Source: Candidatus Obscuribacterales bacterium (GTDB lineage: Bacteria > Cyanobacteriota > Vampirovibrionia > Obscuribacterales > Obscuribacteraceae). From it: a DNA stretch of 42,392 nt. Under the pieces are notes generated by a model. The model had not been told where the DNA came from and did not search any database. It saw only the letters and a list, made by a program, of their open reading frames with translations. Both the position numbers and the translations under genes were made by a program. Shown here in pieces: positions 17,368-25,915 of the stretch (positions are counted from its first letter, which is position 1; each line of letters opens with the position of its first letter). The stretch covers positions 1 through 42,392 of the forward strand of contig CASBPX010000064.1 in the NCBI GenBank assembly GCA_949127735.1. The letters are read 5' to 3'.

Positions 17368-17604
17368 TTGGAACAATGGTGCACGGTACCTAATCCTGTA
17401 GATTATTCCAATCCATATTCGCCCTATTACAATCCAAGTTATGTCAATAGCGCCAATCTTAATCCTTATGTCAGCCCTTATGCGGTCAATCCGTACATGA
17501 ACACCAGTATCAACACTGTCGATCCGTATTATATGAATAACAACATTAACACCGGCACTGGCAGTAGTCTGGGGCAGATTCTGCGCAATACACTAGGATT
17601 TTAG
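17368..17604 (+). CDS. Small Asn/Tyr/Pro-rich protein, unknown
   Basis: 78 residues if begun at the TTG 17368; no clear ribosome site is visible and the true start could differ. The composition is extreme: residues ~9-62 are mainly Asn, Tyr, Pro and Ser with recurring 'NPY' and 'SPYYNPSY'-like units, then a Gly/Thr stretch and 'SLGQILRNTLGF'. Such a regular composition is unlikely by chance, which favours a real gene, perhaps a short surface or adhesive peptide. I recognise no family and see no signal peptide. Confidence 0.5.
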   Translation: MEQWCTVPNPVDYSNPYSPYYNPSYVNSANLNPYVSPYAVNPYMNTSINTVDPYYMNNNINTGTGSSLGQILRNTLGF

Positions 17605-17696
17605 ATAGTTCCCAAATCAATTAGTACCATAAATGGTGTCATTACCGGTTTATTTTCACCGCCAAAAGGCGCCAAGAACTGCAGTGTCAGATGATA

Positions 17697-17759
17697 ATGC
17701 AAACCATTTTCATTATCGAAATGTCTACATATTTGCCAAAATATGGAAACGATTTTCAT
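17697..17759 (+). promoter_or_regulatory. Two Fur/Zur-like 17-bp palindromic boxes
   Basis: ATGCAAACCATTTTCAT (17697-17713) and ATGGAAACGATTTTCAT (17743-17759) agree at 15 of 17 bases; both are imperfect palindromes of the form ATGnAAA...TTTnCAT. The first is nested in a longer inverted repeat, GATAATG (17693-17699) with CATTATC (17711-17717). This A/T-rich dyad pattern is characteristic of Fur-family (Fur, Zur) operators. The location before a His/Cys-rich metal-binding protein supports a metal-responsive switch. The identity of the regulator is inferred. Confidence 0.6.
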
Positions 17760-17867
17760 ACCCTTCAACTTTCTTAGTCGCGTTTTTTCAACGCTCAAAT
17801 CGTAGTATTCGAGGCATTCTTCAAGTTTAGTTGGCACCGTCTTCGGTGTGGAACTGATAAGCTACCG

Positions 17868-17896
17868 TTGACAGAGAAGCAAGCAGGCGATAAAAC
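17868..17896 (+). promoter_or_regulatory. Sigma-70-like promoter for the His-rich protein
   Basis: TTGACA (17868-17873), a perfect -35 box, is followed after exactly 17 bp by TAAAAC (17891-17896). The expected transcript would have a ~50-nt leader before the ATG at 17955. The weak -10 keeps this tentative. Confidence 0.5.
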
Positions 17897-17954
17897 GTGA
17901 AGAATACAGAGCCGCGAAAAGACAACTCGGCGCAATTTTCCAGGAGCTTAAATA

Positions 17955-18299
17955 ATGTCTTGCGAAACACATAACAACCACGATCACAAACACGGAAACA
18001 ATTGTGGTCACGTAGCAATCAAACACGACGATCACGTCGATTATGTACATGACGGCCATTTACACCAAGTGCACAGCGACCACGTTGATGAATGCAAATT
18101 ACCAGTTTCTGGCAGCAACCCAGTCAAATGCACACCAGAACACCGCTGTGAAGGTCACGACGCCGCTCATAAACATGGTACTGACTGCGGCCACGATGCA
18201 GTGCCTCACGGTGACCACCTAGACTATCTGGTTAGCGGCCACCTGCATAGCCCTTGCGGCACTCACTGCGACGACCACGGCGTGCTTTCCGCCGCCTGA
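17955..18299 (+). CDS. His/Cys/Asp-rich metal-binding protein
   Basis: 114 residues with AGGAG 8 nt before the ATG. It is an internal duplication: 'HKHGNNCGHVAIKHDDHVDY' with 'VHDGHLHQVHSDHVDEC', then 'HKHGTDCGHDAVPHGDHLDY' with 'LVSGHLHSPCGTHCDDHG'. About a quarter of residues are His, with regularly spaced Cys and Asp that should bind Zn2+ or similar ions. No signal peptide is present, so a cytoplasmic metal buffer or chaperone is likely. Related short His-rich proteins occur near zinc transport and Zur-regulated genes and are often misannotated. The upstream Fur/Zur-like boxes agree with induction under metal limitation or excess. Confidence 0.82.
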   Translation: MSCETHNNHDHKHGNNCGHVAIKHDDHVDYVHDGHLHQVHSDHVDECKLPVSGSNPVKCTPEHRCEGHDAAHKHGTDCGHDAVPHGDHLDYLVSGHLHSPCGTHCDDHGVLSAA

Positions 18300-18323
18300 A
18301 GCGACCATAGCCGACACAGAAAG

Positions 18324-18347
18324 GCAGGGGCTCGGCTCCTGCTTTTT
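18324..18347 (+). terminator. Rho-independent terminator after the His-rich gene
   Basis: GCAGGGGC and GCTCCTGC pair over 8 bp (one G-U) around a TCG loop and are followed directly by TTTTT (18343-18347). It lies 25 bp after the stop codon. Confidence 0.88.
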
Positions 18348-18424
18348 GCTACTATGCTGTTTAATTTCGATTAGCTTTTGCCAAAATCACTCCATCCGCT
18401 AAAATCGCTCTACTATGCTCTACA

Positions 18425-18847
18425 TTGCTCTACATTGCCGATCACATTCAAATTCCCCTGACCGAGTTTTCGTTTACTTTTGCGCGTAGTGGTGGCCCTG
18501 GCGGACAAAACGTCAATAAAGTAAATAGTAAAGCGATTTTACGCTGGCCGGTTAATGTCAGCCCGAGCTTGCCTGACGCCGTTAAGGCCCGCTTCATGAC
18601 CAAGTATGCCAGCCGACTGACCATAGAAGGCGAGCTGGTATTAAGCAGCCAACGTTACCGCGATCAGCCAGGCAACATTGACGATTGCCTGGCCAAGGTC
18701 ACCGAAATGCTCATGTCAGTAGCCACACGTCCGGTTTTACGCAAGGCCACCAAACCAACAATGAGCTCAACCATTAAACGAGTTGACACCAAAGTGCAAA
18801 ACTCAAAAAAGAAACAACAGCGAAGGCGACCGGCCTTTGACGATTAG
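18425..18847 (+). CDS. arfB: Peptidyl-tRNA hydrolase ArfB (ribosome rescue)
   Basis: 140 residues from a TTG at 18425, aligned so that 'YIADHIQIPLTEFSF' matches the usual ArfB N-terminus. The class I release-factor motif is intact: 'RSGGPGGQNVNKVNSKAIL', with GGQ at residues 26-28. The C-terminal tail is highly basic ('SKKKQQRRRP'), as in ArfB, where it enters the empty mRNA channel. It releases nascent peptides from ribosomes stalled without a stop codon. The start lies in a small direct repeat (CTCTACATTG twice), and the codon itself is uncertain. Confidence 0.93.
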   Translation: MLYIADHIQIPLTEFSFTFARSGGPGGQNVNKVNSKAILRWPVNVSPSLPDAVKARFMTKYASRLTIEGELVLSSQRYRDQPGNIDDCLAKVTEMLMSVATRPVLRKATKPTMSSTIKRVDTKVQNSKKKQQRRRPAFDD

Positions 18848-18871
18848 ATGCGATCAGTGCCGATTGTTTAA

Positions 18872-19516
18872 CTACTCAAGCGTCTGATTTGCTCCAAACG
18901 CCCTGGCTATATCTTTTTCCAAACTTTCAGGGCTGGCCATTGAGCCGTAGCGCCTGAGCACGCCGCCATTACTACCGATGAGGAATTTTGTAAAATTCCA
19001 TTTGATATTACTGTGATCGTTGGGGGCTGCTTGCTTGAGAAACACGTAGAGCGGGCTTGCCTCTTTGCCATTGACGTCAATTTTTTCAAACATAGGAAAC
19101 GTGACGCCGTAATTTGCCTGACAGAATGTAGCTATTTCTGCGCCATCACCCGGTTCTTGCCCGCCGAACTGATTGCAAGGAAAGCCTAGAACAACAAAGC
19201 CCATGGGCGCATATTTCTTGTACAGTGCTTCAAGACCAGCATACTGGGAAGTGAATCCGCACTTGCTGGCGGTGTTTACCACAAGTACCACTTTGCCTTG
19301 ATATTGCGAAAAGTCGATCTCTTGCCCACTCAATGATTTGAGTGTAAAAGCGTAAAACGCGGGCTTCTCACTGGCGCCGATGGGCAAAGGCTCGGCGAGT
19401 GTCTCTACACCACGCACTGGTAGCCATACAGACAAAGCCGCCGCTATAGCAAAAGCTATTGCTGAGCTAGCGGCGACCTTGTGACTAAGTAGTGTTTGTG
19501 GTTTCACATCGAACAT
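18872..19516 (-). CDS. Glutathione peroxidase-family thiol peroxidase, membrane-anchored or exported
   Basis: 214 residues. A hydrophobic N-terminal segment (about 14-33, 'AASSAIAFAIAAALSVWLPV') acts as signal peptide or anchor, so the enzyme is probably periplasmic. The GPx domain contains the peroxidatic Cys86 ('VVNTASKCGFTSQY', Cys rather than selenocysteine), Gln120 ('FPCNQFGGQEPG') and Trp173-Asn174 ('IKWNFTKFLI'), the full catalytic tetrad. The Cys in 'FCQANYG' could be the resolving cysteine of a thioredoxin-dependent enzyme. It reduces hydrogen or lipid peroxides. Confidence 0.95.
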   Translation of the reverse strand: MFDVKPQTLLSHKVAASSAIAFAIAAALSVWLPVRGVETLAEPLPIGASEKPAFYAFTLKSLSGQEIDFSQYQGKVVLVVNTASKCGFTSQYAGLEALYKKYAPMGFVVLGFPCNQFGGQEPGDGAEIATFCQANYGVTFPMFEKIDVNGKEASPLYVFLKQAAPNDHSNIKWNFTKFLIGSNGGVLRRYGSMASPESLEKDIARAFGANQTLE

Positions 19517-19549
19517 TGTAGATGGGAAAACAACCTTGTTGCCAGGTAA

Positions 19550-19756
19550 TTAGTCTTCTAATTTAAACCCGACTTTGATCGTGACCTGAAACTCTTCTAC
19601 TGCTCCATCTTTGATGGACCCTCTCTGGTCTACAACTTCAAACCAGCTCAGGTGGCGAAGACTTTTTGAAGCACGTTTAACGCCTTCCTTGACAGCATCA
19701 GCGAAACTTTCGGTGGATGTTCCGACGATTTCGGTCATTTTATAAACGCCTGGCAT
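19550..19756 (-). CDS. Dodecin
   Basis: 68 residues, the normal dodecin length, with GAGG ahead of the ATG at 19756. The pattern 'MTEIVGTSTESFADAVKEGV', the flavin-stacking Trp38 ('HLSWFEVVDQRG') and the beta-strand 'EFQVTIKVGFKLE' identify the family. Dodecins form dodecamers that store or buffer flavins such as FMN, riboflavin or lumichrome. It lies upstream of the peroxidase gene in the same direction (33-bp gap), so the two may be cotranscribed. Confidence 0.95.
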   Translation of the reverse strand: MPGVYKMTEIVGTSTESFADAVKEGVKRASKSLRHLSWFEVVDQRGSIKDGAVEEFQVTIKVGFKLED

Positions 19757-19891
19757 AGATAATCCTCATTGAAATGGATTACCATTTAAAGCCGTTTACA
19801 ACTTGCCTTAGTCACTTAATCTGCAAGCTGTGACAATCGGTTACGGCCAACTGAGCAGTTGCCGATCTTCTAGACGACTTGAGCGAATAAG

Positions 19892-20413
19892 ATGACTGCG
19901 CATAATATCAAACTGGCTCGAACGAGCGACCTAAAGGCGATCAAAGAAATTGAGCTGGCAGCGGCATCAAGGTTTAAGGGTCTCGGCCTGGTCGATCACC
20001 TGATGGATCATCACTTCGAACAAGCCTTGCTTAAGACCTTGACAAAACAAGAGCAGGTATGGATTTCTGTTTGCGAGGAAGAACAAAACAAAGTCACAGG
20101 TTTTGCCATCGCTACAGTGTTAGGGCCGCTCGCCTATTTGGAAGAGTTAGATGTGTTGCCGGCCTTCGGCCGACAGGGCATTGGTCGAGCACTGGTGTTG
20201 AAGGTAGCCGATTGGGCCCGAGAGAAAAAATTCTGCCATTTAACCCTGTCAACTTTTGCGCACATTCCCTGGAATGCACCTTTTTACGAAAAGCTTGGCT
20301 TCACGGTTATGCCACAAAAAACGTGGGAAAGCCAACTCCACGAAATACACATGCTGGAACAAAAGATCGGACTACCTGTAGAAAAGCGAGTGTTCATGCG
20401 ACTTAAGCTTTAA
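19892..20413 (+). CDS. GNAT-family N-acetyltransferase
   Basis: 173 residues. The GNAT core shows strand 4 'LEELDVLPAFGRQGIGRALV' with the acetyl-CoA pyrophosphate loop (R-Q-G-I-G-R-A) and the later 'WNAPFYEKLGFTVM' motif. It should transfer an acetyl group from acetyl-CoA; the acceptor cannot be told from the sequence. It is divergent from dodecin, with a 135-bp shared upstream region. Confidence 0.92.
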   Translation: MTAHNIKLARTSDLKAIKEIELAAASRFKGLGLVDHLMDHHFEQALLKTLTKQEQVWISVCEEEQNKVTGFAIATVLGPLAYLEELDVLPAFGRQGIGRALVLKVADWAREKKFCHLTLSTFAHIPWNAPFYEKLGFTVMPQKTWESQLHEIHMLEQKIGLPVEKRVFMRLKL

Positions 20414-20606
20414 CTACTTCAACCTAAGCTTGAAATAGAAAATCCATTTCGCCACCACCACCAGTGGCGTGACCATTACGACAGACGCAATACTTTGTTG
20501 ATGCCACCTTTGATTTGTTAAGAAACAAAGCAGGTTGCGGTTTAGTCGACAGCGGCAAGAGGGTATATTCCAATGCTGGGTTGTTATTTCAATCGCGGGG
20601 CAAATC

Positions 20607-22082
20607 ATGGCGGAATTTCAGCTGGTTGTTCCCTATAAACCTCTGCAGACTAAGGTGCAACTGGTAGGTGTGTGCCTGATGCTGCCAATCTGGTCGCTCT
20701 TTGCACCAATGGCATTAACTTCATTTGTCGTCTGGTTGATTAAGTATCCTTATTCTTCCAACCTGCTGAACAACGTGATCATCTCGGCGGTTTTGTTGAC
20801 AATCATTTTTGTCGGTCTAATTATGTCGGCCCTAAGTGAAGACGATAAAATTCATATCTCCAAGAATGGTATGAGCTTCCCGCCATTTCTGCTGCCCAGA
20901 CTTTCGTTCAAACGCAACTGGCAGTGGGAAGAGCTAAGAACAGCCACCATACTGCATTCTGGTGATGAGACTGGCGAACAGCTGGTGCTTGGTTTTCAAC
21001 CAAATATTTTGTTGCCGCTGAACATTCGCGACATGCCTAAGGGAGTTTTGGAAGAATTCTTACTGGCTATCGAACTGTGGGGAGCAGGATGCGAACGGTC
21101 GGCTGAATTAATTGCTTATCAACGCTCGATGCAAGACGAGAGCCAAAATACAGGCGGGCAGCTGACCGGTAAAATGTGGCAAGAAGAGCTGGGACGGCGC
21201 TTCACCGTCACCACATTCGTGCCCCTGGAACCAGACAAACTGGTGCAAAATGGAAAAATCAAAATTGTCAGGCAACTGGCTTTTGGCGGACTTTCGGCAA
21301 TTTATCTGGTACAAAAGAACCAGGGCGACCTCTTTGTTTTGAAAGAGGCGGTAGTGCCGCACAGTGTTGATCCGCAAGCAAAAGAAATGGCCGAGCAACA
21401 TCTGGTGCGTGAAGCAAAAATGCTTTTCTCCCTTTCGCATCCTCATATAGCGAAAGTACTCGACCACTTTGTCGAAGACGATCGTCATTATTTGCTTATG
21501 GAATATATACACGGTCAAGATTTGCGCCAAATGGTTAAACAAAACGGCCCCTGCAGTGAAAAAACCGTACTCAACTGGGCGGTCAAAATCGCCGACATTC
21601 TGGCATTTCTACATGGCCAACAACCGCCCGTGGTGCACCGCGACCTCACTCCAGATAATTTGGTTTTAAAAAACGACGGCACAGTGGTGCTGATTGACTT
21701 CGGCGCTTCCAACGAATTTGTTGGCACCGCCACTGGTACCCTCGTGGGCAAGCAAGCCTACATCTCCCCCGAGCAGCTGCGGGGCAAGACCGTGCCGCAA
21801 AGCGACCTCTACGCACTGGGAGGCACACTGCACTTCCTGCTAACCGGAAGAGATCCGGTGCCTCTTTCGCAAACCGAAATTAGAACAATCATGCCTGATA
21901 TTTCAATTGAAATGGAAAATCTGATCAAATCACTGACTGCTTTCGAGAAAAAAGATCGTATGCAAGACGCAGCAGAGCTGCAGGCTGAGTTGTCGCATAT
22001 GATGGCAAAGATGATAATGGAAGTGCAAACTGAACGGAGTCAGGCTTTGTCGCTCACAGCATCACCTGGAGAGTCAACATGA
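20607..22082 (+). CDS. Membrane Ser/Thr protein kinase with HRDxT catalytic loop
   Basis: 491 residues from the ATG at 20607 (GGGG a few bases upstream). Two membrane helices lie at about 20-45 and 55-76. A ~120-residue region ('IHISKNGMSFPPF', 'EELRTATILHSGD') resembling a beta-rich PH-like module follows. The kinase domain (about 220-475) has a weak Gly loop ('LAFGGLSAIYLV'), Lys246 ('LFVLKEAVV'), 'VVHRDLTPDNLVL' (His344, Asp346) and 'LIDFGASN' (364-366). The Lys usual after HRD is Thr348. It is the first gene of a three-gene operon; its stop overlaps the next start (ATGA). Confidence 0.92.
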   Translation: MAEFQLVVPYKPLQTKVQLVGVCLMLPIWSLFAPMALTSFVVWLIKYPYSSNLLNNVIISAVLLTIIFVGLIMSALSEDDKIHISKNGMSFPPFLLPRLSFKRNWQWEELRTATILHSGDETGEQLVLGFQPNILLPLNIRDMPKGVLEEFLLAIELWGAGCERSAELIAYQRSMQDESQNTGGQLTGKMWQEELGRRFTVTTFVPLEPDKLVQNGKIKIVRQLAFGGLSAIYLVQKNQGDLFVLKEAVVPHSVDPQAKEMAEQHLVREAKMLFSLSHPHIAKVLDHFVEDDRHYLLMEYIHGQDLRQMVKQNGPCSEKTVLNWAVKIADILAFLHGQQPPVVHRDLTPDNLVLKNDGTVVLIDFGASNEFVGTATGTLVGKQAYISPEQLRGKTVPQSDLYALGGTLHFLLTGRDPVPLSQTEIRTIMPDISIEMENLIKSLTAFEKKDRMQDAAELQAELSHMMAKMIMEVQTERSQALSLTASPGEST

Positions 22083-24520
22083 CGGAAGTTGGACCTGAAG
22101 AAGTGATCAAAGCGAAACCGTCAGAGTCTGACCCCGGAAAGCTGACGGAGTTAAAAACTAAGGAACAGCTGATCAATTTAAAAGCAAAGTCGGCGACAAG
22201 CTCAGAGTTGAGTCTAATCAACGACTACACCGCTCTCAGCGAGTTGGTTGTGGCTGCGGCCGCCAATTCTGCCATCACACCTGCTTCCGGCAGCAGTAAA
22301 GAGAAGGCTTTTCGCCAGGCCAATCTAGCCGAAACTGTTGAAACGCTTAAAAAAGAAGCGACGGCCCATGACGCAACTTCGCTGGCAACTCTTGCCGGCG
22401 AGTGGAAAGAATTACCGGACATGCCGCGCCTGCGCACAGGGATGATCACGGCCACGCTGTCATTGCTATCACTTTTTCTAATCCCCTCGGAAATCGCCCT
22501 CGGTGGGGTGGGCGGAACCCTGCATAGCTTCAATATTTTAAGCAGCGCTGCCTTTATTGCTGCTGTCTTTTTCTTCATTTTGCACCTATTGTGGTTTTAC
22601 CTCAGTCAAAAGCAACTGCTTAAACATACCGCCCAATATTTTCCACAGTGCAACACCGAAGGTGGCGGCCAAGCACTGTTGCGCACACTCTTACCGATTA
22701 CCTGGCTCACTTCACTAGTGCTTATTTTTGAGCAATGTCGCATTTTCGGTGGCTTCCCTCAAGTGCAAATGGCACCACTCGTGCTGGCATTCACCGTCGG
22801 CTATTTTATCTACTCGAGCTTTTACTGGCCATCAAAACTTAAGGCTCTGTGTCCGCCAAAAGGCGAAAAAGAGTTTCCGCACAAAATCGCCGCATTCGCC
22901 TTTGCACCCTTTATGGCTGTGCCGTATATCTATTACTGGCGTAAGGCCTTAATCGCTCTTGCTCCACAACCAACGGCAAAAACGTCTAAGAAAATAGTAC
23001 CGTTGCCACGCACTCGTGACAAAATGGTAATTCGCTATCGTCCTTTCATTGCTATCGAACGCTGGTTTCAGCACAGACAGAAATCTACCAGCCAGAGTGA
23101 ACGCTTGCGCAACGCCGTAATTGCCCTCACTGCCGATGCCGTTCTAATTGTTCTTCTCTTCATCTTCGGACCAGCGCTGCTGGCGCAGATGTTGCATTTA
23201 TTTAGCCCACTAGGAAACCCCATGGATGCAGGTGCCGCCGCATCAGGTGGATTTAATTTGTTCTCAAATCAAATTTATCTGGGATTTTTAGCGCTGATGA
23301 CAGCGACACTATCAGCGGTGGCAACAGTTTTTGTATTAAAACACCCCACTCACTTTGAATTCACACCAATCGGATTCAGGGCCTACCGCTGGATTGGTCA
23401 TAAAAAGTATGAAAGCGCAGCCGTGGCATGGAATTCTCTAGACTCAATTAAGCTGAACACCCGCAAAAACAAAGCCCAGGTAACTGCTGTTGAACTGGAG
23501 TTTTTGCTTGATTCTGGCGATTCGGTCAAGCTCAATTTGGGCGCAGTAGAATCGGTGGAGGATCGCGAGACAATCTTGCAAGCAATCGAACGTTGGGCTC
23601 CGCAGGTCAGTCGCCAGGCGGAAGTGATGCAGGCGCTTCAGCCCCCTGTAGATCATAGCTATACAGAATTGTGGCTGCAAGCTCTATCTGCTCCGCCACA
23701 GCGAGATCGCTTAAAACCGCTGGCCGCCGATTTGGTACTCAATGATGGACGCTATAAAATCAAGAAAACCCTGGGCGTAGGCGGCCAGGGCGCAGCCTAT
23801 CAATCACTTGACCAAGGCACCGGAGAAATAGTGGTACTGAAAGAATTTCTGCTGCCGATCTATGTAGACATTAGCGTGCGTAAAGACGTACTGGAAAGTT
23901 TTGAGAGTGAGGCGCGAATACTCAAACACCTCAATCACGAACAAGTGGTAAAACTGCTCGATTTCTTTGTCGAGGATCACAGAGCCTATTTAGTTCTAGA
24001 GCATATCGATGGTTTGTCGCTGCGTGAAATCGTTACTAAAAACGGGCCACTTTCTGAAGCAAGAGTGCGTGAACTGGCAAAACAAATGTGTGTGATTTTA
24101 AATTACTTGCACAGCCAGGAACCACATGTGGTGCATCGCGATTTCACTCCGGAAAATCTGATCTTACGCCATGATGGCCTGCTTAAATTGATTGACTTTA
24201 ACGTCGCCCGGCAAGTTGAATCGAATGCTACAGGCTCGGTGGTTGGTAAACCGGCATATTTACCGCCGGAACAATTCCGTGGACAACCTGTGCCCCAGAG
24301 CGATATTTACGGCATGGGCGCCACCCTTGCTTTCCTTTTAACCGGCAAAGAACCGGAGCCCATCAGCGCTTCGCATCCTAGAGAACTTACCGCAAGTGTC
24401 TCATTGGCCATGGACGAGATAGTTGCTAAAGCCACCGCCATTAACCTAAAAGAACGGTACGAAGATTGCAATCAAATTTTGCAAGATCTGACAGAGAAGT
24501 GGGCTGTTGGCGATGAATAA
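22079..24520 (+). CDS. Large membrane Ser/Thr kinase with HRDxT and DFN motifs
   Basis: 813 residues; its ATG overlaps the preceding stop by 4 bp, so the two are translationally coupled. About seven hydrophobic segments lie between ~120 and 420. A PH-like region (about 425-505, 'FEFTPIGFRAYRWIG') parallels the one in the preceding kinase. The kinase domain (about 555-805) has a good Gly loop (566-574, 'GVGGQGAAY'), Lys588, Glu611 and 'VVHRDFTPENLIL' (His686, Asp688, Thr690 in place of Lys). The DFG motif is DFN (706-708). It looks like a paralog of the first kinase with an added membrane domain. Asp688 and Asp707 remain, so activity is possible; a regulatory partner role is the alternative. 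Confidence 0.92.
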   Translation: MTEVGPEEVIKAKPSESDPGKLTELKTKEQLINLKAKSATSSELSLINDYTALSELVVAAAANSAITPASGSSKEKAFRQANLAETVETLKKEATAHDATSLATLAGEWKELPDMPRLRTGMITATLSLLSLFLIPSEIALGGVGGTLHSFNILSSAAFIAAVFFFILHLLWFYLSQKQLLKHTAQYFPQCNTEGGGQALLRTLLPITWLTSLVLIFEQCRIFGGFPQVQMAPLVLAFTVGYFIYSSFYWPSKLKALCPPKGEKEFPHKIAAFAFAPFMAVPYIYYWRKALIALAPQPTAKTSKKIVPLPRTRDKMVIRYRPFIAIERWFQHRQKSTSQSERLRNAVIALTADAVLIVLLFIFGPALLAQMLHLFSPLGNPMDAGAAASGGFNLFSNQIYLGFLALMTATLSAVATVFVLKHPTHFEFTPIGFRAYRWIGHKKYESAAVAWNSLDSIKLNTRKNKAQVTAVELEFLLDSGDSVKLNLGAVESVEDRETILQAIERWAPQVSRQAEVMQALQPPVDHSYTELWLQALSAPPQRDRLKPLAADLVLNDGRYKIKKTLGVGGQGAAYQSLDQGTGEIVVLKEFLLPIYVDISVRKDVLESFESEARILKHLNHEQVVKLLDFFVEDHRAYLVLEHIDGLSLREIVTKNGPLSEARVRELAKQMCVILNYLHSQEPHVVHRDFTPENLILRHDGLLKLIDFNVARQVESNATGSVVGKPAYLPPEQFRGQPVPQSDIYGMGATLAFLLTGKEPEPISASHPRELTASVSLAMDEIVAKATAINLKERYEDCNQILQDLTEKWAVGDE

Positions 24521-25904
24521 AGACGATGATAAAAATGGCAGCACTGGCAATAATAACGGCGTGTCTAGTAATGGCAGTGGATCCAATTACGGCATGAGAG
24601 CCAATGGCAGTGGGGCTGAAAAACTCGAATTTAAACAACCAGGCGAAAGCATGACTTTTAAAGTGGTTGACGAGGCTGTGACCGAAGCCAAGGCCGGAAA
24701 GTTGGTTCCGGTGCAAATTGAGAATGCTGCGAAAAACCTGCCTTCGTCAGACATCAGCCAATTGCCGTCGGAGAAAATCGAAGGAAACATGGATGGCCCG
24801 CCGAATGTTCCTTACTTTTATGCGGAAAAACCAAAGGCGCAAAGCGTCAAACCACCCTTCGCACCAGGGGCCTGGATTTGCTGGTTTTTCATCGCAGTAA
24901 CGGCGGTTTGGACTGTGATTCCTCAGTCATACACCTGGTTTGATCCAAATGTTGAATTACACAAACATCAACAAAAAGCGTTTCTGGCATTCTCCAAAGC
25001 AGACAAAAAAACACTCAAAGCGGAATGCACTCAAGTCGTGGCTTTGCGACCTGATTTTGCGCTAGCATATTTTGGTAGAGGCTATGCATTTTTCTCCGAG
25101 GAAACGCACGGTGCTTTTGATAACATTGCGGCAGCAGCGGCAATACCTGACTTCAATCGAGCCGCCCAGCTGGCTCCAGACGATTACTTTTTCAATGCCT
25201 TCTTAGGTCTGGCCCTGTTTCAAAATAGCAACTACAAGCAGGCACAGACTGTTTTTGAAAAAGCATTGGCTCTAAAACATAGCCAGCTTGCGCCTTTTCC
25301 GTTTGAAGATTTACTAATCAAGTCCAGCGAGATTTCGATTCACCGGATGCTGGCAAAATGTCTGCTCCACGAAGGACATCATCAGCAAGCCTTAAGCATG
25401 TATAAAAAATATCCAGGCCAGGGCGCACTTTTTGCTGACTACGCGGACGAAATGGTCGCTTACGAATTTAATCACAATCCTCGTGCTGCGCTGGAGAAAG
25501 GCAACAAGTGGGTGAAGTATTTAAAAGCCGACAAGCCACTATACTCACACTTGGCTCTGCACTGCGCTACTCTAGAAAAGTCGATTGACGCTGCTATCGA
25601 TGAAACCGGTCGCAACTTGTTGTACGAAGGAATGGCCTATCACGGACTGCAACAGTACGACAAATCAATTGCAAAATTGAATCAGGCAATCGCTCTTGCG
25701 CCAAATAATGCAGACTGTTACCTCTTTAGAGCAGAGTGTTATCGGCACACGAATCGAAACGACCTGGCATTGGCTGATTTGAACAAAGTTCTACAACTGG
25801 ATAAGGACAATGCTTACGCCCAATATATGAGCCATCGGTGGCAGCAAAGTGCCTCTGCTGAGAACCTCGCCAGCTCACCGAGACGTTGGATTTTTCCCGA
25901 GTAA
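24513..25904 (+). CDS. Membrane-anchored TPR protein of the kinase operon
   Basis: 463 residues from the ATG at 24513, overlapping the kinase stop by 8 bp. The N-terminal ~110 residues are Asn/Gly/Ser-rich then polar. One membrane helix follows (about 119-138, 'APGAWICWFFIAVTAVWTVI'). The rest is TPR: 'FLAFSKADKKTLKAECTQVV', 'AYFGRGYAFFSEE', 'LLYEGMAYHGLQQYDKSIAK', 'CYLFRAECYRHTNRNDLALA'. The TPR array lies on one side of the membrane, probably for docking proteins. It is likely a partner or substrate of the two kinases. It converges with the kinase-LRR gene, with 11 bp between stops. Confidence 0.9.
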   Translation: MNKDDDKNGSTGNNNGVSSNGSGSNYGMRANGSGAEKLEFKQPGESMTFKVVDEAVTEAKAGKLVPVQIENAAKNLPSSDISQLPSEKIEGNMDGPPNVPYFYAEKPKAQSVKPPFAPGAWICWFFIAVTAVWTVIPQSYTWFDPNVELHKHQQKAFLAFSKADKKTLKAECTQVVALRPDFALAYFGRGYAFFSEETHGAFDNIAAAAAIPDFNRAAQLAPDDYFFNAFLGLALFQNSNYKQAQTVFEKALALKHSQLAPFPFEDLLIKSSEISIHRMLAKCLLHEGHHQQALSMYKKYPGQGALFADYADEMVAYEFNHNPRAALEKGNKWVKYLKADKPLYSHLALHCATLEKSIDAAIDETGRNLLYEGMAYHGLQQYDKSIAKLNQAIALAPNNADCYLFRAECYRHTNRNDLALADLNKVLQLDKDNAYAQYMSHRWQQSASAENLASSPRRWIFPE

Positions 25905-25915
25905 GGCTGGTTATG

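Larger units (their letters stand above)
17605..17954 (+). other. 350-bp regulatory region upstream of the His-rich gene
   Basis: No convincing gene lies here; the small frames on both strands show no family features. It contains the two Fur/Zur-like palindromes (17697-17759), a sigma-70-like promoter (17868-17896) and a Shine-Dalgarno AGGAG at 17942-17946 for the His-rich protein. Confidence 0.7.
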
